NCBI GenBank assembly: GCA_027922465.2
Contig: BQMF02000415.1
Span: 248,001 to 312,000, forward strand
Source of the DNA: Turritopsis dohrnii
Lineage: Eukaryota > Cnidaria > Hydrozoa > Anthoathecata > Oceaniidae
Length of the DNA: 64,000 nt
Direction of reading: 5' to 3'
Position numbers and translations under genes: made by a program. Shown here in pieces: positions 1-10,894 of this stretch (positions within the stretch are counted from its first letter, which is position 1; every line of letters begins with the position of its first letter). The notes below the pieces were generated by a model that was given only the letters and a program-made list of their open reading frames with translations, did not search any database and was not told where the DNA came from.

Positions 1-1362
1 AGCACAGTCAACCAACTGGATGTCCCTTTCTGGCAGTTCTGAGCCATAACACGTTTTTGTTTCTCATCTAAAGTATTGTCGACTGCGTCATGTTGATGTG
101 TTCTGATTTCATTAAGTTGATTGGTACGTTCATTACGAATTTCCTGTGTCAATTCTTCTGCTGGAATTTTGTCACCTTGAGCAACAATAACTGCTATTAA
201 GGGTGCAGTTATTACTTATTCATAATCTATTTTAGCTTTTTCGCCAATAATGGGGAGACCAAGACCACCTTCTCTAATTGAACGTTTAACTAATTCTCTG
301 TCAGTGTTTGAAAGTGTCGTGCCAAATAATGCTGGTATAAATAAATTATCAATTACTGTATCTAAAGGCTGTAAATAGTCGTTCATACCAGGAATTGTGC
401 GTAAGAAATAACTAAATCTATGTATTTCACCATGTCTGAAGGCTGCAAAAGCTGATTGTGGATCCGACAAAGCAATCTCAGCAAGTTTTTTCACCTCGCT
501 ACACCATTGTTGAACTTATTCAGTTGCGTAATCTCGTTTGTACTTCGCTACTTACGATAGTTGCTCCGAGATGTCATTTAACAGATGTCGTGAATTCAAT
601 TTTTGATCCTTTGAAGATTTTTTTCGCTTCACTTTCAAGTAATTCATTTTTCAAAATAATTACCGATTTAATTTCATTCACGTAATACCCGCATTTTTGG
701 CCTTGGGAAATGAAGGTATCCCACCATTGTTTTAAAGCAACAATCTTTCCCGCTCCAGTTGCGTCATCAGCTAACCAGACTTGTTTTAAGGAGGATATCT
801 TTCTCAATTGATCTTGCAAAAGAACAGTGCTTAAAGCATAAAAGGACATTGCTAAATTGTCTCCTTGTGCTGTTCCTTCTTGAGAACGTAATTCTTTGCC
901 TTGGTTTATGATGAGTCTAGCTGGATGTCGGTACGTATTAATAAGCACGGTAGCAAAATGAGGACATACATATCGAATGTTATGAAGAGCGACTTGACGA
1001 TTAATAGCATTGAAAGCATTGCTCGCATCAACAAGTATAACTGCTTCACAATCTTCATTTTCATAGATTTGTTTCATCGCATGGATAGCTGCTTCTGCTC
1101 CACTTTCTAGGCCCGCTGTAACTTAGAGAGGACCAGCTGCTTCCTGAATGTCATTTTTTAAAACCCAACCAATGACTTTTCCGATAATTCTACGGAGGGT
1201 TTCACCTACACCAATTGGTCGGACCCCCGGGTTCTTATTCAGAGGTATAAGATTGCATGATGCATATGCTTTAAGTGCAATTGGGTCAATAATAGTGGTG
1301 GCAAGTTTTTTTGCAAGAATTGCGATTTAATCACAAAGTTCTTTGCCTTCGTGTTTGTAATA
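1..1362 (-). pseudogene. Reverse transcriptase of a retroelement, middle and C-terminal part (broken, runs off left edge)
   Basis: Read on the minus strand, this gives palm-domain blocks of a reverse transcriptase. Block A is VDASNAFN (about 1020), block B is EGTAQGDNLAM (about 870) and block C is LADDATG with the catalytic ADD (about 765). N-terminal to block A is a conserved NPGVRPIGVGE stretch. C-terminal are a helical region around RHGEIHRFSYFLRTIPG and a further coding stretch reaching base 1. The copy is dead: in-frame stops lie at 1327-1329, 1123-1125, 574-576 and about 216, and there is a frameshift between about 495 and 560. From memory this resembles an RT family common in cnidarian and sponge genomes; I cannot name its clade. 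Its N-terminal half lies at 8057-8809, separated by the LINE at 1363-8056. Confidence 0.85.
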
Positions 1363-1384
1363 AACAAGATGTAAATAATAAACA

Positions 1385-1978
1385 ATAATAAACAAGCTGT
1401 GAATGAAAACATAAAACAGCGCCTAGAAACATTAGATACGATACGACCATAATGACAGTAAAAAACCGTTAACAGAAAGTAAACGAATGACATATATCTT
1501 GGGCGACTCCATGGTGAAAGAAATAAAAGGTTGGAAAATAACTCAATCGCTTGGTCATCAAAACAAAGTGTTAGTAAAGTCGTTTCCAGGCGCTACAATC
1601 AGTTGTATGAAAGATTACATCAAGCCTTCGATTAATAATTGTCCAGATAATATCATTATCCATGCAGGAACTAATGCCTTACAAAAACAGTCACCATCAA
1701 ATATAGCTACTAATATTGTGGATCTTGCGAAACATATAAACACTTTCGATATGAATGTTTACATATCTAGTATAATTCCTCGAAGGGACCAATAAAACAA
1801 TGCTGCATCGGAAACCAATCTGATATTAAAAACTATGTGCCATGAAATGAACATAGCTTATATAGACCACCAAAACATAGATCCTCGAACACATCTAAAT
1901 AAGAGCAACCTACACCTCAATAAAAATGGAAATAAAGTTTTAGCAAAAAACTTTACTAAAATGCTACATAAATGTTGA
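1385..1978 (+). pseudogene. LINE ORF1: SGNH/GDSL-esterase-like protein, broken
   Basis: The main frame opens at the ATG at 1487 with ILGDSMVKEIKGW, the SGNH block I (GDS) carrying the nucleophile serine. HAGTNAL follows, resembling the GTND block. After an in-frame TAA at 1793-1795 the same frame resumes and contains SNLHLNKNG, the position of the catalytic histidine block, ending at a TGA at 1976-1978. A preceding segment with KQRLETLDTIRP is in another frame, so there is also a shift near 1447. Esterase-like ORF1 proteins are known from CR1-type LINEs, where they may act in particle formation or membrane or lipid contact. The asparagine usual after GT-N is followed by alanine here. No activity is likely. 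Confidence 0.8.
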
Positions 1979-2077
1979 CGGGAAAGGCACATAGACGTAA
2001 AAAAGTCGAACGCATTTCCACACAGTATCGACCCTACAGAAACAGAAACTACCAACGTTCAGACAAGCATTAAATCA

Positions 2078-5000
2078 TTGAGGATAAAGAGTCCATCGAA
2101 ACTTATGATCGGACATCTGAACATCAACTCCCTTAGAAATAAGTTTAACCAACTGGTAGATCTTATTTGTGGATGCATTGACATATTTCTCGTATCCGAA
2201 TCTAAACTAGACATAAGTTTTACCAGGGATATGTTAAAGCGTAGCTGGATGCAGAGCGATAGATTTCGCTATGTTCTATGTGTGTTGTCAGGAATTTCAG
2301 GAATGTATGTGATTGTTTTTTTTCGCCAATTAAATTGCTTGAAAGCGTATTTTCAACCAATGAAAAGACGTGAAATAAATCGTGCAAACTTCTGTTTGAC
2401 TTTTATTTTATCCTAACTATACGCGGAATAGTGTTCAAAGCGACAAGATTTTGATTTGGGATTTTGATCAAGAGGAAAAAGTGTAAAAGTGAACTGAGTA
2501 ATATGCTCAGCATCTTAAAAATTACCCAAACGTTACCTTATATATATTTAGAACGCCTGTTTTTAAAAAAAAACATGTTTTATTTTGAGGGAAATAGCTT
2601 GGTATAACCACAAATATACTAAATTGACCTCTGCAGATATACACAAGTTATTTGACCTTCAAATAAAGATGTATTAATTTTGGCAACAAAATTCAAAAAA
2701 AATTTAAAACTCAAGATAGCTGATATTGACTTACAAGACTAGAGAAAGTCGCATTTTGTTAGGTTCAACAAAAATGAATTTGAAACCATGTTAGATAGAT
2801 ATATAGAGATAGATAATTTATTTGGTAAAGAAGGTCGTTGAAAAATGCAGTACAAACTGATGTGGACCTACTGCATGTATATATAAATATAAACATAACA
2901 CTTGACAAAGATTTTTAATAAATCGAAATATTGTGAAAATTTCTTGTGTGTTTTTTTGTCTTATATAAACGTACTTATAAAAGGATGAAAGAAGAAAACT
3001 ATTTTTCGTTGAACTTTAAGTTTCTTCCTTCAAAGATTCATCAGCTAACTGAACTTGTTTTAAAATAAAGTAAAATTGCTCCTGACTGTCGAGCACTTTC
3101 AGAGAAGAGAAATGTATGCTAATATAAATGAACTAAAATTCCTCTCTAATAATTAACTAGTAGGAATTTAAATACTTAGAGAATGCAAATATAAAAACAT
3201 GGGGAAAAACATGGGGAAAAACAAAAAACAAATAAAAAACCCTGAAAATCTAAAAAGCTGAAAAAATGACCAAGAACAGAAGGATTAAGAATTTAGAACC
3301 TAGATTAGCATACCTAACAAGACAAAAAGAACAAAGAACCAAGGGTTTAGAGTAATGATGTGTAGTTCTCAAAGGAGAAAATTGAATATAATAATAAAAA
3401 AGTTTCTGAATTTTTTTATCTTCTTCCATGCAGCATGCTCAAAATATGTTTATATATATAAAATAAATAAATTAATTAGATAACTCTATATACTAAATAA
3501 AATAGACAATGTATATATAAAATACAATGAAATAATACTAAACAGTACGATATACAAGAAGACATATGTACTACATTTCAGAGAATATAACCACATTTTT
3601 TAGGCACAGCAAAAATGGGTTTGAAACCATGTGTTTATTTGTTCATTAAAGGAAGTAACGGTTAATAGCATTTTTGTTATTTTTTACATGAGAATATATT
3701 TTCTGTAATGTGCAGGCAATTTGTATCAACACAAAAGTATATATTCACCCATAACTGAAAAATAAAACATCTAAAATCAGCATTTTGGTCTCTTTGATAA
3801 CACTTTTTCAGCAATAATATTGAGGTCTATTCTCTCTCTTATACGTCATCTTGTATTTTCATGCATTGCCAGTTATCATATCTGACTTGACAACAATTAA
3901 CTTTCTTTCATTGAACATATCGTTCTAAGCTGGGATTATCAACACAGCCACTGCGCACTATTTGCTTACAAAAGATTCAGTTTATTGGACAAACAGTCTT
4001 CAATTCCATCCAAGTAAAATAACAATGGCTCAAGCTTGATGATTGAAGGAATGCATTGAAATGCAGATATATAAAACTCAATAAAACTCAATAAATAACT
4101 AACTTTCATTTTTCTGGGGCATATATCTACGCCATTTTCTTTTCGTCTATATCTTTTTCCGTCACTTTAATCACGTGACTTTCACTAAATTCTTGTATGT
4201 CATGTGATATTATTCTGAACTGCAAGGACACCTGTAATGAAATGGTAGAAAGTTTCTATTTCAAAACAAACAAAAACTCGGTATGAATATCTACTATGTG
4301 TAAGAAATCGCTTCGTTTCACTGTGGTTATGGCTGAGTGTGTCACTGACACTGGCTGCTTCAGTTTTCCTTACTATGTTTGTCTATTTTCATATGATTGT
4401 GCATTTTCAGATGTAGATGTGTTAAGATGTATGTAGACATGAAGTAGTAAGCTTTTATCTATAAGAAATATGCAGTCATGTTTTTGTTTTTAGATTGTGC
4501 ATGAAATATTTAAAAAAAATACAAACAATGTCTTTCTAAAATACTTAAATGAGTGGCAAGAGGAGACAATGAATGTGTCAGGGACAAAAACAGATATAGC
4601 AGAGTTTTGAAAGTATTAGAATTACTGGTGATTAATGTTTTTGATTATATAAATCAATGATAAAAATTCCTGACTTGATATTGTAATTATTCTTTTATTT
4701 GATTCCTCTAATAATTTAAGTGAAGAATGGTAGGCAATGTATGTTCCCTGATTATATTTTCACAAGATTTGATAAATTTAATGCTTTATCTTGCCTTGAC
4801 AATTAGCAGGATATCAGGGAATTCCTCCTTCCATCGATATAACACCAACAGATTTCGCTCTGTGCAAGGCTATAAATGGCTGTTTATCATCCTTATAAGG
4901 CAGGATACGATTTAAATCTTGTTTAAAAGTCTAAAAGCTTCTTTGACAAAAGTCTATCTGAACTGAGATTGTACAGAAAACGTATAGATGAAATAAAAAG

Positions 5001-7904
5001 TGGCTTTTTGTGACTTATCATTTTGATCGCTTTATGCCGCTTGGCCGCCATTTTTGACAACACACATAGGACCGTCTTTGTTTTCTTAAAACAAAAGAAA
5101 TTCAATGAACATTTTTGTTTGTCGAATCTCGCTCTGCATCCAGCTACGCTTTAACATATCCCTGGTTTTACTTCTACACAATTTCATATGGATGGTTACT
5201 ACCCACCATTTCGAAATGACCGAAATCAATATGGAGGTGGTCTTTTGCTGTATGTTAGCAACAATATTGTTTGCGACAGAATTGAATTTCCATCTCTTCC
5301 ACGAGATATCGAAGCAATTTTTCTTGAAGTAAATCTTCGTAAGCAAAAATGGATAATTGCTGGTACCTATCGACCCCCATCCCAGGATCTTGACTACTTT
5401 ACAAACATTATTCGTCAAGTCTTATCACAATCAAATTATGAGAACATCATATTAATGGGAGACTTCAACTCTGACGAATCTGACGAGAAAATGAAACTTT
5501 TCAACACAGAGTTAAATTTAAAGAACTTGATAAAAAAACCAACTTGCTTCAAATCCTTACAAAATCCATCATGCATTGATCATATATGGGTTTCCATCAC
5601 ACAAGTAATCTTGACAACGACCTTTCAGATCATCACAATATGGTGGTTACATTTTTAAATGTGGAGATACCGAAAAAAGAAGCTAAAGCTATAAAGTACC
5701 GTTGCTATAAAAATCTCGATGAAAATCAGTTTAAAGAAGACCTTGCATCACTTGCTAAAAATAATTCTACATTAAGTTACGATAATTTTGATGAAAATTT
5801 CAGACAATTGGTTAATAAACATGCTCCCTTGAAAACAAAAATTGTCAGGAACAATAACTCACCGTTCATGACCAAACGATTACGAAAAGAAATCATGCTA
5901 CGCTCAAAATACAGAAACACATACATCAAATATCCCACTAGTCTGAACTGGGAGAAACTAAGACAGCAACGAAACAAATGTGTTAGAATTGTGAGAGAAA
6001 CATGAAGAGAGTATTATTCATCATTGGACTTAAATAACATCTTCGATAACAAACGTTTTTGGAAAACCGTGAAACCGATATTCAACGATAAATGCGTTAA
6101 GGATACAGTTCAAGTTCTGGTGGAAGATAACGAGGTACTACGTGATAAAGAAAAGATAGCCAATCTTATGAATGAATATTTTGTTAATATCACAAAATTT
6201 CTAAGCATCAACAAAACGCACGATCGCGCAAATGAACTTGAAGATATTGACAGCATCATCAAATCATACCAACAACATCCGAGTGTACAATGGATACAGC
6301 AAAATACCCAATCCATCGAGAAAATGTGCTTTGAGTCAATTTCCCTGGATAACATGAAAAAGTATATCAACGCTTTGAAGGAAAATAAATCTGGTCCTAA
6401 TGGTGAAATTCCAGCGAAATTTTTGAAACAATATGCTGACGTGTATGCAGAGCATTTTAACAAGTTATTCTTGAAATGTATTAATGAGGACACCTTTCCT
6501 GAATGGATGAAATTCGCTGATATTTGCCCCCTGTATAAGAATGGAGCTCGTTCTTGCAAAAATAACTATAGGCCTGTCAGTAAATTGAGTAGCGCATCTA
6601 AAATATTTGAACGTATATTATATGATCAAATACGTAGTTTTATGGATGGTAAACTCTCTCCTCTCTTATCGGGTTTTCGCAAGGGGTATAGCAGCCAACA
6701 TGTTTTACTCCACATGCTGGAATCGTGGCATAAAGATCTCGACAAAAAAAATGCTGTAGGAGCGTTATTAATGGATTTTAGTAAAGCATTTGACTGCATT
6801 GATCATAACCTATTAATAGCAAAACTACATGCTTATGGTTTTTCTAAGAAGGCTCTCTGTCTGATAAAAAGTTATCTCAGTGGTAAATCTCAAACAGTGG
6901 GAATCAATGGTTTTTATAGCATGTGGCTTGAGATTATTAGTGGTGTACCACAAGGATCAATTCTTGGGTCCTTATTGTTTAATATTTTTATCAACGATCT
7001 TATGTTTATTTTTAATGAGAGAACTGGTGTTCGCATATGCAACTTCGCAGATGATAACACACTCTATACATCCGGAAAGAAATTTGAAGACATTAAGTTT
7101 CATTTGGAAAAATCTTTCTCAACAGTCAGTACTTGGTTTTCCAACAATGGGCTTCAGTTAAATGCTGATAAATGTAAACTGCTCATCCTTGGAAAATCAA
7201 AGAATGTAGATATATTTACATTGAATCTGGGAAATATTATTGTGAAGGAGTCACAACATGTAAAGTTGTTAGGCATTGTTCTTGACAATCAGCTTTCTTT
7301 CAATGAGCATGTGCGCCCTCTATGCAAGAGGGCTAATGCCAAGATCAATGCAATGAAACGTTTATCACCTTATTTATGTCCATATAAACGTCGTATTATT
7401 TCCAATTCATTTATTTTTAGTAATTTCAATTATTGCCCACTTATATGGGGTTTTTCAAGTAGATGCTTATTGCATAAAATTGATACCATTCATGACCGGG
7501 CAGATAGGCTTTTATGTGATACGTCTAAAGGAAATAACAAATTTAGCATTCATGACAAATTTTGCAGGTTATTACTGAAGGAGGTCTTTAAGACCAAACA
7601 TGGCCTGAATCCCTCCTACATGAATGATGTTTTTGTATTTAAAGACACAATATATAATTTACGGTCGTCTAATCCCCTAAAACGGCATAAAATTTGTACA
7701 TCAATACACGGTTAACAAACTGTTTCTTACATTGCAGCAATGTTATGGGAGAATCTTCCTAACTCGTGTCGAAATGCTTCGTCTTTGCCTCTTTTCCAAC
7801 GAGAACTTGATAGCATCCCACATATACAGTGCAACTGCCGTCTCTGTGCCACATACATATATAGACTAGATTATGTAAACTATTATTTTTTAATGTGTTT
7901 TTAA
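2078..7904 (+). pseudogene. LINE ORF2: AP endonuclease plus reverse transcriptase, interrupted and frameshifted
   Basis: The N-terminal endonuclease begins IGHLNINSLRNKF (2105 onward) and reaches ESKLDISF at 2220. It resumes at 5172 after the inserted DNA element with GYYPPFRNDRNQYGG, GTYRPP, the catalytic-type MGDFNSD (about 5455) and CIDHIWV (about 5575). A frameshift follows at about 5600-5650 and a TGA near 6003. The reverse transcriptase runs about 6360-7300: NNYRPVSKLSS, LMDFSKAFDCIDHN (block A), GVPQGSILGSLLFN (B), FADDNTL at about 7043 (C), then LNADKCKLL and LLGIVLDNQLSF. An in-frame TAA lies just after 7710. The same frame then continues to a cysteine-rich end (C-N-C-R-L-C) near 7830-7850 and stops at 7902-7904. 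Catalytic residues are present, but the copy cannot make one protein. Confidence 0.9.
2224..5164. mobile_element. Inverted-repeat DNA transposon (non-autonomous) inserted in the LINE endonuclease
   Basis: The ends are perfect inverted repeats of about 36-37 bases, beginning CAGGGATATGTTAAAGCG at 2224 and mirrored to 5164. They are flanked by a 7-bp duplication GTTTTAC (2217-2223 and 5165-5171). Removing the element and one duplication rejoins the endonuclease frame without loss. A second matched patch, TATGTGTGTTGTCA, lies further inside both ends. No transposase domain is visible in the 2.9 kb interior, which is AT-rich. A short minus-strand frame near the right end starting MAAKRHKAIK (about 5050) has no recognised homology. 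Ends in CA and a 7-bp duplication would fit the P or hAT superfamilies; the P-type element at 52282-57283 also has a 7-bp duplication. Confidence 0.85.
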
Positions 7905-8056
7905 GTTTTTATGATAGTTTAAATTATTTAAATTAGCCATTAGGCTAACTTTTTATTTTGATTTATTGGATTTTATTTACTAAACAATTGTATCGACTTT
8001 AAATAAAGAATAATAATAATAAATAATAAATAATAATAATAACAATAATAATAATA

Positions 8057-8809
8057 CTTATTACTAGTCAAAATGTTTCTGAACTGATGGGCGTCAGGCT
8101 TAGAGGGTCCAGCAGCACCTTTGGTTTGTCTTGCAGCTATTTTTATCAAGTCACCGTTTATGTTATCAAAGTATGAAGCTTCGGTTTTAATTAGCGATCC
8201 TTGCAAAAAACACTCTTTTTGAATATGCGCTGGATTTGGGTGTTTGACTTTAAGTTCAGCGATTGTTTCTTCAGTCGCAGTAAGTACCCCTTGTTCGTTA
8301 TTTTCTGAGAGAAACTTGATGGCAGCAGAAATCTTTCCCTCCATCATTAACTTTGAGAAAATTCTTATGACATCAGGATTGTTTCTATTTCTTTTGCTGT
8401 TGATAAGACGGTTTTGTATAGTTTTGTCTTCTTTTAGTAATGTTATAATATCGCCACTCTTCCACAGCTGTAAACGTTGAGCTAGTTTCTCGCTATGTTC
8501 CTTGGCTTTGCTCTCTTTAGATGGTTTTTGTAGTAGCAAATTAGTTAGAAGCAAGAACACTTTAACTGCGTATCTTTATTAAATTGTTCTAGCCAAAATG
8601 ATAATTCCTTGATGAAGTCTTTCGCAGCTTTTCCAGACGGGAGAAAAAATAAATTTTTATTCCAGAAAATTGCTTCGTCGTAAGCCAAGTTCACAAGGTT
8701 TTGAAATTCGTCACCAGGTATCGAGTTTACTAAGGTAGCTGATGTTAGCTTATTACTGACGTTAAAGGGTGGTAAGTTTATGGTAATGTCATTTTCTAAA
8801 GTAATAGTG
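8057..8809 (-). pseudogene. Reverse transcriptase element, N-terminal part (frameshifted)
   Basis: This is the N-terminal half of the element whose palm domain lies at 1-1362. On the minus strand it reads from DITINLPPFNVSNKL through EAIFWNKNLFFLPSGK, then LLLQKPSKESKAKEHSEKL, WKSGDIITLL and FSKLMMEGKISAAIKFLSE, to QTKGAAGPSKPDAHQFRNIL. The last block is the conserved GAAGPSxxD signature that precedes the palm in this family. A frameshift at about 8545-8560 separates the first part from the rest. Its high-coordinate end abuts the GIY-YIG tandem array at 8810, so the original start is lost. At 8057 it meets the tail of the inserted LINE. Confidence 0.8.
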
Positions 8810-10386
8810 ATTTTATCCTTAAATTGAAAAAAAGTATTAATGCGGTACAAGCTAGCCTTGATGCTCTTACCGGTGAGATGAGAAATTCCTAGGTGTTCAC
8901 AGGCTCTAACTTTGAAGTGGCGTTTGGTCTTGCCGTAATATCTGGCATTGCAGCCAGAACACTTATAACAATAAACGAGACCTGATCTCAAAAACTTGGG
9001 AATTTTATCCTTAAATTGAAAAAAAGTATTAATGCGGTACAAGCTAGCCTTGATGCTCTTACCGGTGAGATGAGAAATTCCTAGGTGTTCACAGGCTCTA
9101 ACTTTGAAGTGGCGTTTGGTCTTGCCGTAATATCTGGCATTGCAGCCAGAACACTTATAACAATAAACGAGACCTGATCTCAAAAACTTGGGAATTTTAT
9201 CCTTAAATTGAAAAAAAGTATTAATGCGGTACAAGCTAGCCTTGATGCTCTTACCGGTGAGATGAGAAATTCCTAGGTGTTCACAGGCTCTAACTTTGAA
9301 GTGGCGTTTGGTCTTGCCGTAATATCTGGCATTGCAGCCAGAACACTTATAACAATAAACGAGACCTGATCTCAAAAACTTGGGAATTTTATCCTTAAAT
9401 TGAAAAAAAGTATTAATGCGGTACAAGCTAGCCTTGATGCTCTTACCGGTGAGATGAGAAATTCCTAGGTGTTCACAGGCTCTAACTTTGAAGTGGCGTT
9501 TGGTCTTGCCGTAATATCTGGCATTGCAGCCAGAACACTTATAACAATAAACGAGACCTGATCTCAAAAACTTGGGAATTTTATCCTTAAATTGAAAAAA
9601 AGTATTAATGCGGTACAAGCTAGCCTTGATGCTCTTACCGGTGAGATGAGAAATTCCTAGGTGTTCACAGGCTCTAACTTTGAAGTGGCGTTTGGTCTTG
9701 CCGTAATATCTGGCATTGCAGCCAGAACACTTATAACAATAAACGAGACCTGATCTCAAAAACTTGGGAATTTTATCCTTAAATTGAAAAAAAGTATTAA
9801 TGCGGTACAAGCTAGCCTTGATGCTCTTACCGGTGAGATGAGAAATTCCTAGGTGTTCACAGGCTCTAACTTTGAAGTGGCGTTTGGTCTTGCCGTAATA
9901 TCTGGCATTGCAGCCAGAACACTTATAACAATAAACGAGACCTGATCTCAAAAACTTGGGAATTTTATCCTTAAATTGAAAAAAAGTATTAATGCGGTAC
10001 AAGCTAGCCTTGATGCTCTTACCGGTGAGATGAGAAATTCCTAGGTGTTCACAGGCTCTAACTTTGAAGTGGCGTTTGGTCTTGCCGTAATATCTGGCAT
10101 TGCAGCCAGAACACTTATAACAATAAACGAGACCTGATCTCAAAAACTTGGGAATTTTATCCTTAAATTGAAAAAAAGTATTAATGCGGTACAAGCTAGC
10201 CTTGATGCTCTTACCGGTGAGATGAGAAATTCCTAGGTGTTCACAGGCTCTAACTTTGAAGTGGCGTTTGGTCTTGCCGTAATATCTGGCATTGCAGCCA
10301 GAACACTTATAACAATAAACGAGACCTGATCTCAAAAACTTGGGAATTTTATCCTTAAATTGAAAAAAAGTATTAATGCGGTACAA
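8545..10386 (-). CDS. 613-codon open frame: eight GIY-YIG nuclease repeats joined to an RT-element N-terminus
   Basis: A single uninterrupted frame encodes eight tandem copies of a 64-residue module and then about 88 residues belonging to the neighbouring reverse-transcriptase element. Each module contains LVYCYKCSGCNARYYGKTKR followed by the HFKVRACEHLG segment. This matches the GIY-YIG nuclease core as found at the C-terminus of Penelope-like elements: an YCY...YYG pair, then the arginine and glutamate of RACEH. The CxxC pair is also typical of that group. Every copy keeps frame because the unit is a multiple of three. The first methionine lies inside a repeat, and an incomplete unit precedes it up to 10477. 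There is no sign of a promoter or RT domain, so expression is doubtful; it may be only a satellite that happens to stay open. Confidence 0.5.
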   Translation of the reverse strand: MYRINTFFQFKDKIPKFLRSGLVYCYKCSGCNARYYGKTKRHFKVRACEHLGISHLTGKSIKASLYRINTFFQFKDKIPKFLRSGLVYCYKCSGCNARYYGKTKRHFKVRACEHLGISHLTGKSIKASLYRINTFFQFKDKIPKFLRSGLVYCYKCSGCNARYYGKTKRHFKVRACEHLGISHLTGKSIKASLYRINTFFQFKDKIPKFLRSGLVYCYKCSGCNARYYGKTKRHFKVRACEHLGISHLTGKSIKASLYRINTFFQFKDKIPKFLRSGLVYCYKCSGCNARYYGKTKRHFKVRACEHLGISHLTGKSIKASLYRINTFFQFKDKIPKFLRSGLVYCYKCSGCNARYYGKTKRHFKVRACEHLGISHLTGKSIKASLYRINTFFQFKDKIPKFLRSGLVYCYKCSGCNARYYGKTKRHFKVRACEHLGISHLTGKSIKASLYRINTFFQFKDKIPKFLRSGLVYCYKCSGCNARYYGKTKRHFKVRACEHLGISHLTGKSIKASLYRINTFFQFKDKITITLENDITINLPPFNVSNKLTSATLVNSIPGDEFQNLVNLAYDEAIFWNKNLFFLPSGKAAKDFIKELSFWLEQFNKDTQLKCSCF

Positions 10387-10477
10387 GCTAGCCTTGATGC
10401 TCTTACCGGTGAGATGAGAAATTCCTAGGTGTTCACAGGCTCTAACTTTGAAGTGGCGTTTGGTCTTGCCGTAATAT
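8810..10477 (-). repeat. 192-bp tandem array (about 8.7 copies) derived from a Penelope-like GIY-YIG endonuclease
   Basis: The unit recurs every 192 bases, for example the start AATTTTATCCTTAAATTG at 9001, 9193, 9385, 9577, 9769, 9961, 10153 and 10345. I saw no base differences between units. The right edge breaks off inside a unit at 10477 and the left edge at about 8810, where reverse-transcriptase coding starts. No Penelope RT lies upstream in the window. Perfect identity means very recent amplification, strong homogenisation or an assembly effect. Confidence 0.95.
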
Positions 10478-10894
10478 ATGTGCTCTATGTTTGTCTGCCA
10501 AATCTTAACCTTAATACTTTTACGGTGTCAACCTTGTCAAAAGTGTGAGGGTAAAGATCAGACTTAATTTCATTTGTTCAAATAATTTCATAGGTGCTTT
10601 CATCGCACAAATGCAATGGCAACGATTTTTCAGATGAACATGCTCCATAAGAAAACAAAATAACGTCTCCTTCCAAAAACATTTTAATAAATAAAAATGG
10701 TAAATCCATACTCTAAACAAAAGTCAACAAAACGTTCAAATAACAAGTAAGAACAGTTGAACTATTTATACTAAACAATATTTTTAAAATTTTAAAATTT
10801 ACACGAAGCTTTTCGTTCTTGTTTGATTTAATGATTTTAAGTTAAAATTACTCTTTTTTTCCTTAAGGGGAGGTTCTATTTTCGGCGGGTAAGT
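10478..10894. other. Intergenic, no recognisable gene
   Basis: AT-rich DNA between the broken end of the 192-bp array and a LINE fragment. A 66-codon minus-strand frame (10520-10720) has no recognisable domain and is taken as chance. Confidence 0.6.

Larger units (their letters stand above)
1363..8056 (+). mobile_element. CR1-like non-LTR retrotransposon (LINE), near full length, interrupted by a DNA element
   Basis: The order is short 5' leader, ORF1 with an SGNH/GDSL-esterase-like domain, ORF2 with AP endonuclease and reverse transcriptase, a short 3' UTR, and an (AATAAT)-rich tail at about 8008-8056. ORF1 esterase plus an EN-RT ORF2 and a microsatellite-like tail are typical of the CR1/L2 group. 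It sits inside the minus-strand reverse transcriptase. Removing it joins the host codons at GTAATA/CTTATTAC in frame. A target duplication of up to four bases (AATA) cannot be separated from the tail. The element is inactive: ORF1 has a stop and a shift, ORF2 has at least three lesions, and a 2.9 kb element is inserted at 2224-5164. Confidence 0.85.

Noticed and set aside
4727..5105. Transposase exons inside the 2224-5164 element
   Set aside because: Two short frames there have no DDE, zinc-finger or other motif I can recognise.
8810..10477. CRISPR-like array
   Set aside because: The repeat is 192 bp, continuous and without spacers, and codes a GIY-YIG domain; the sequence is eukaryotic in character.
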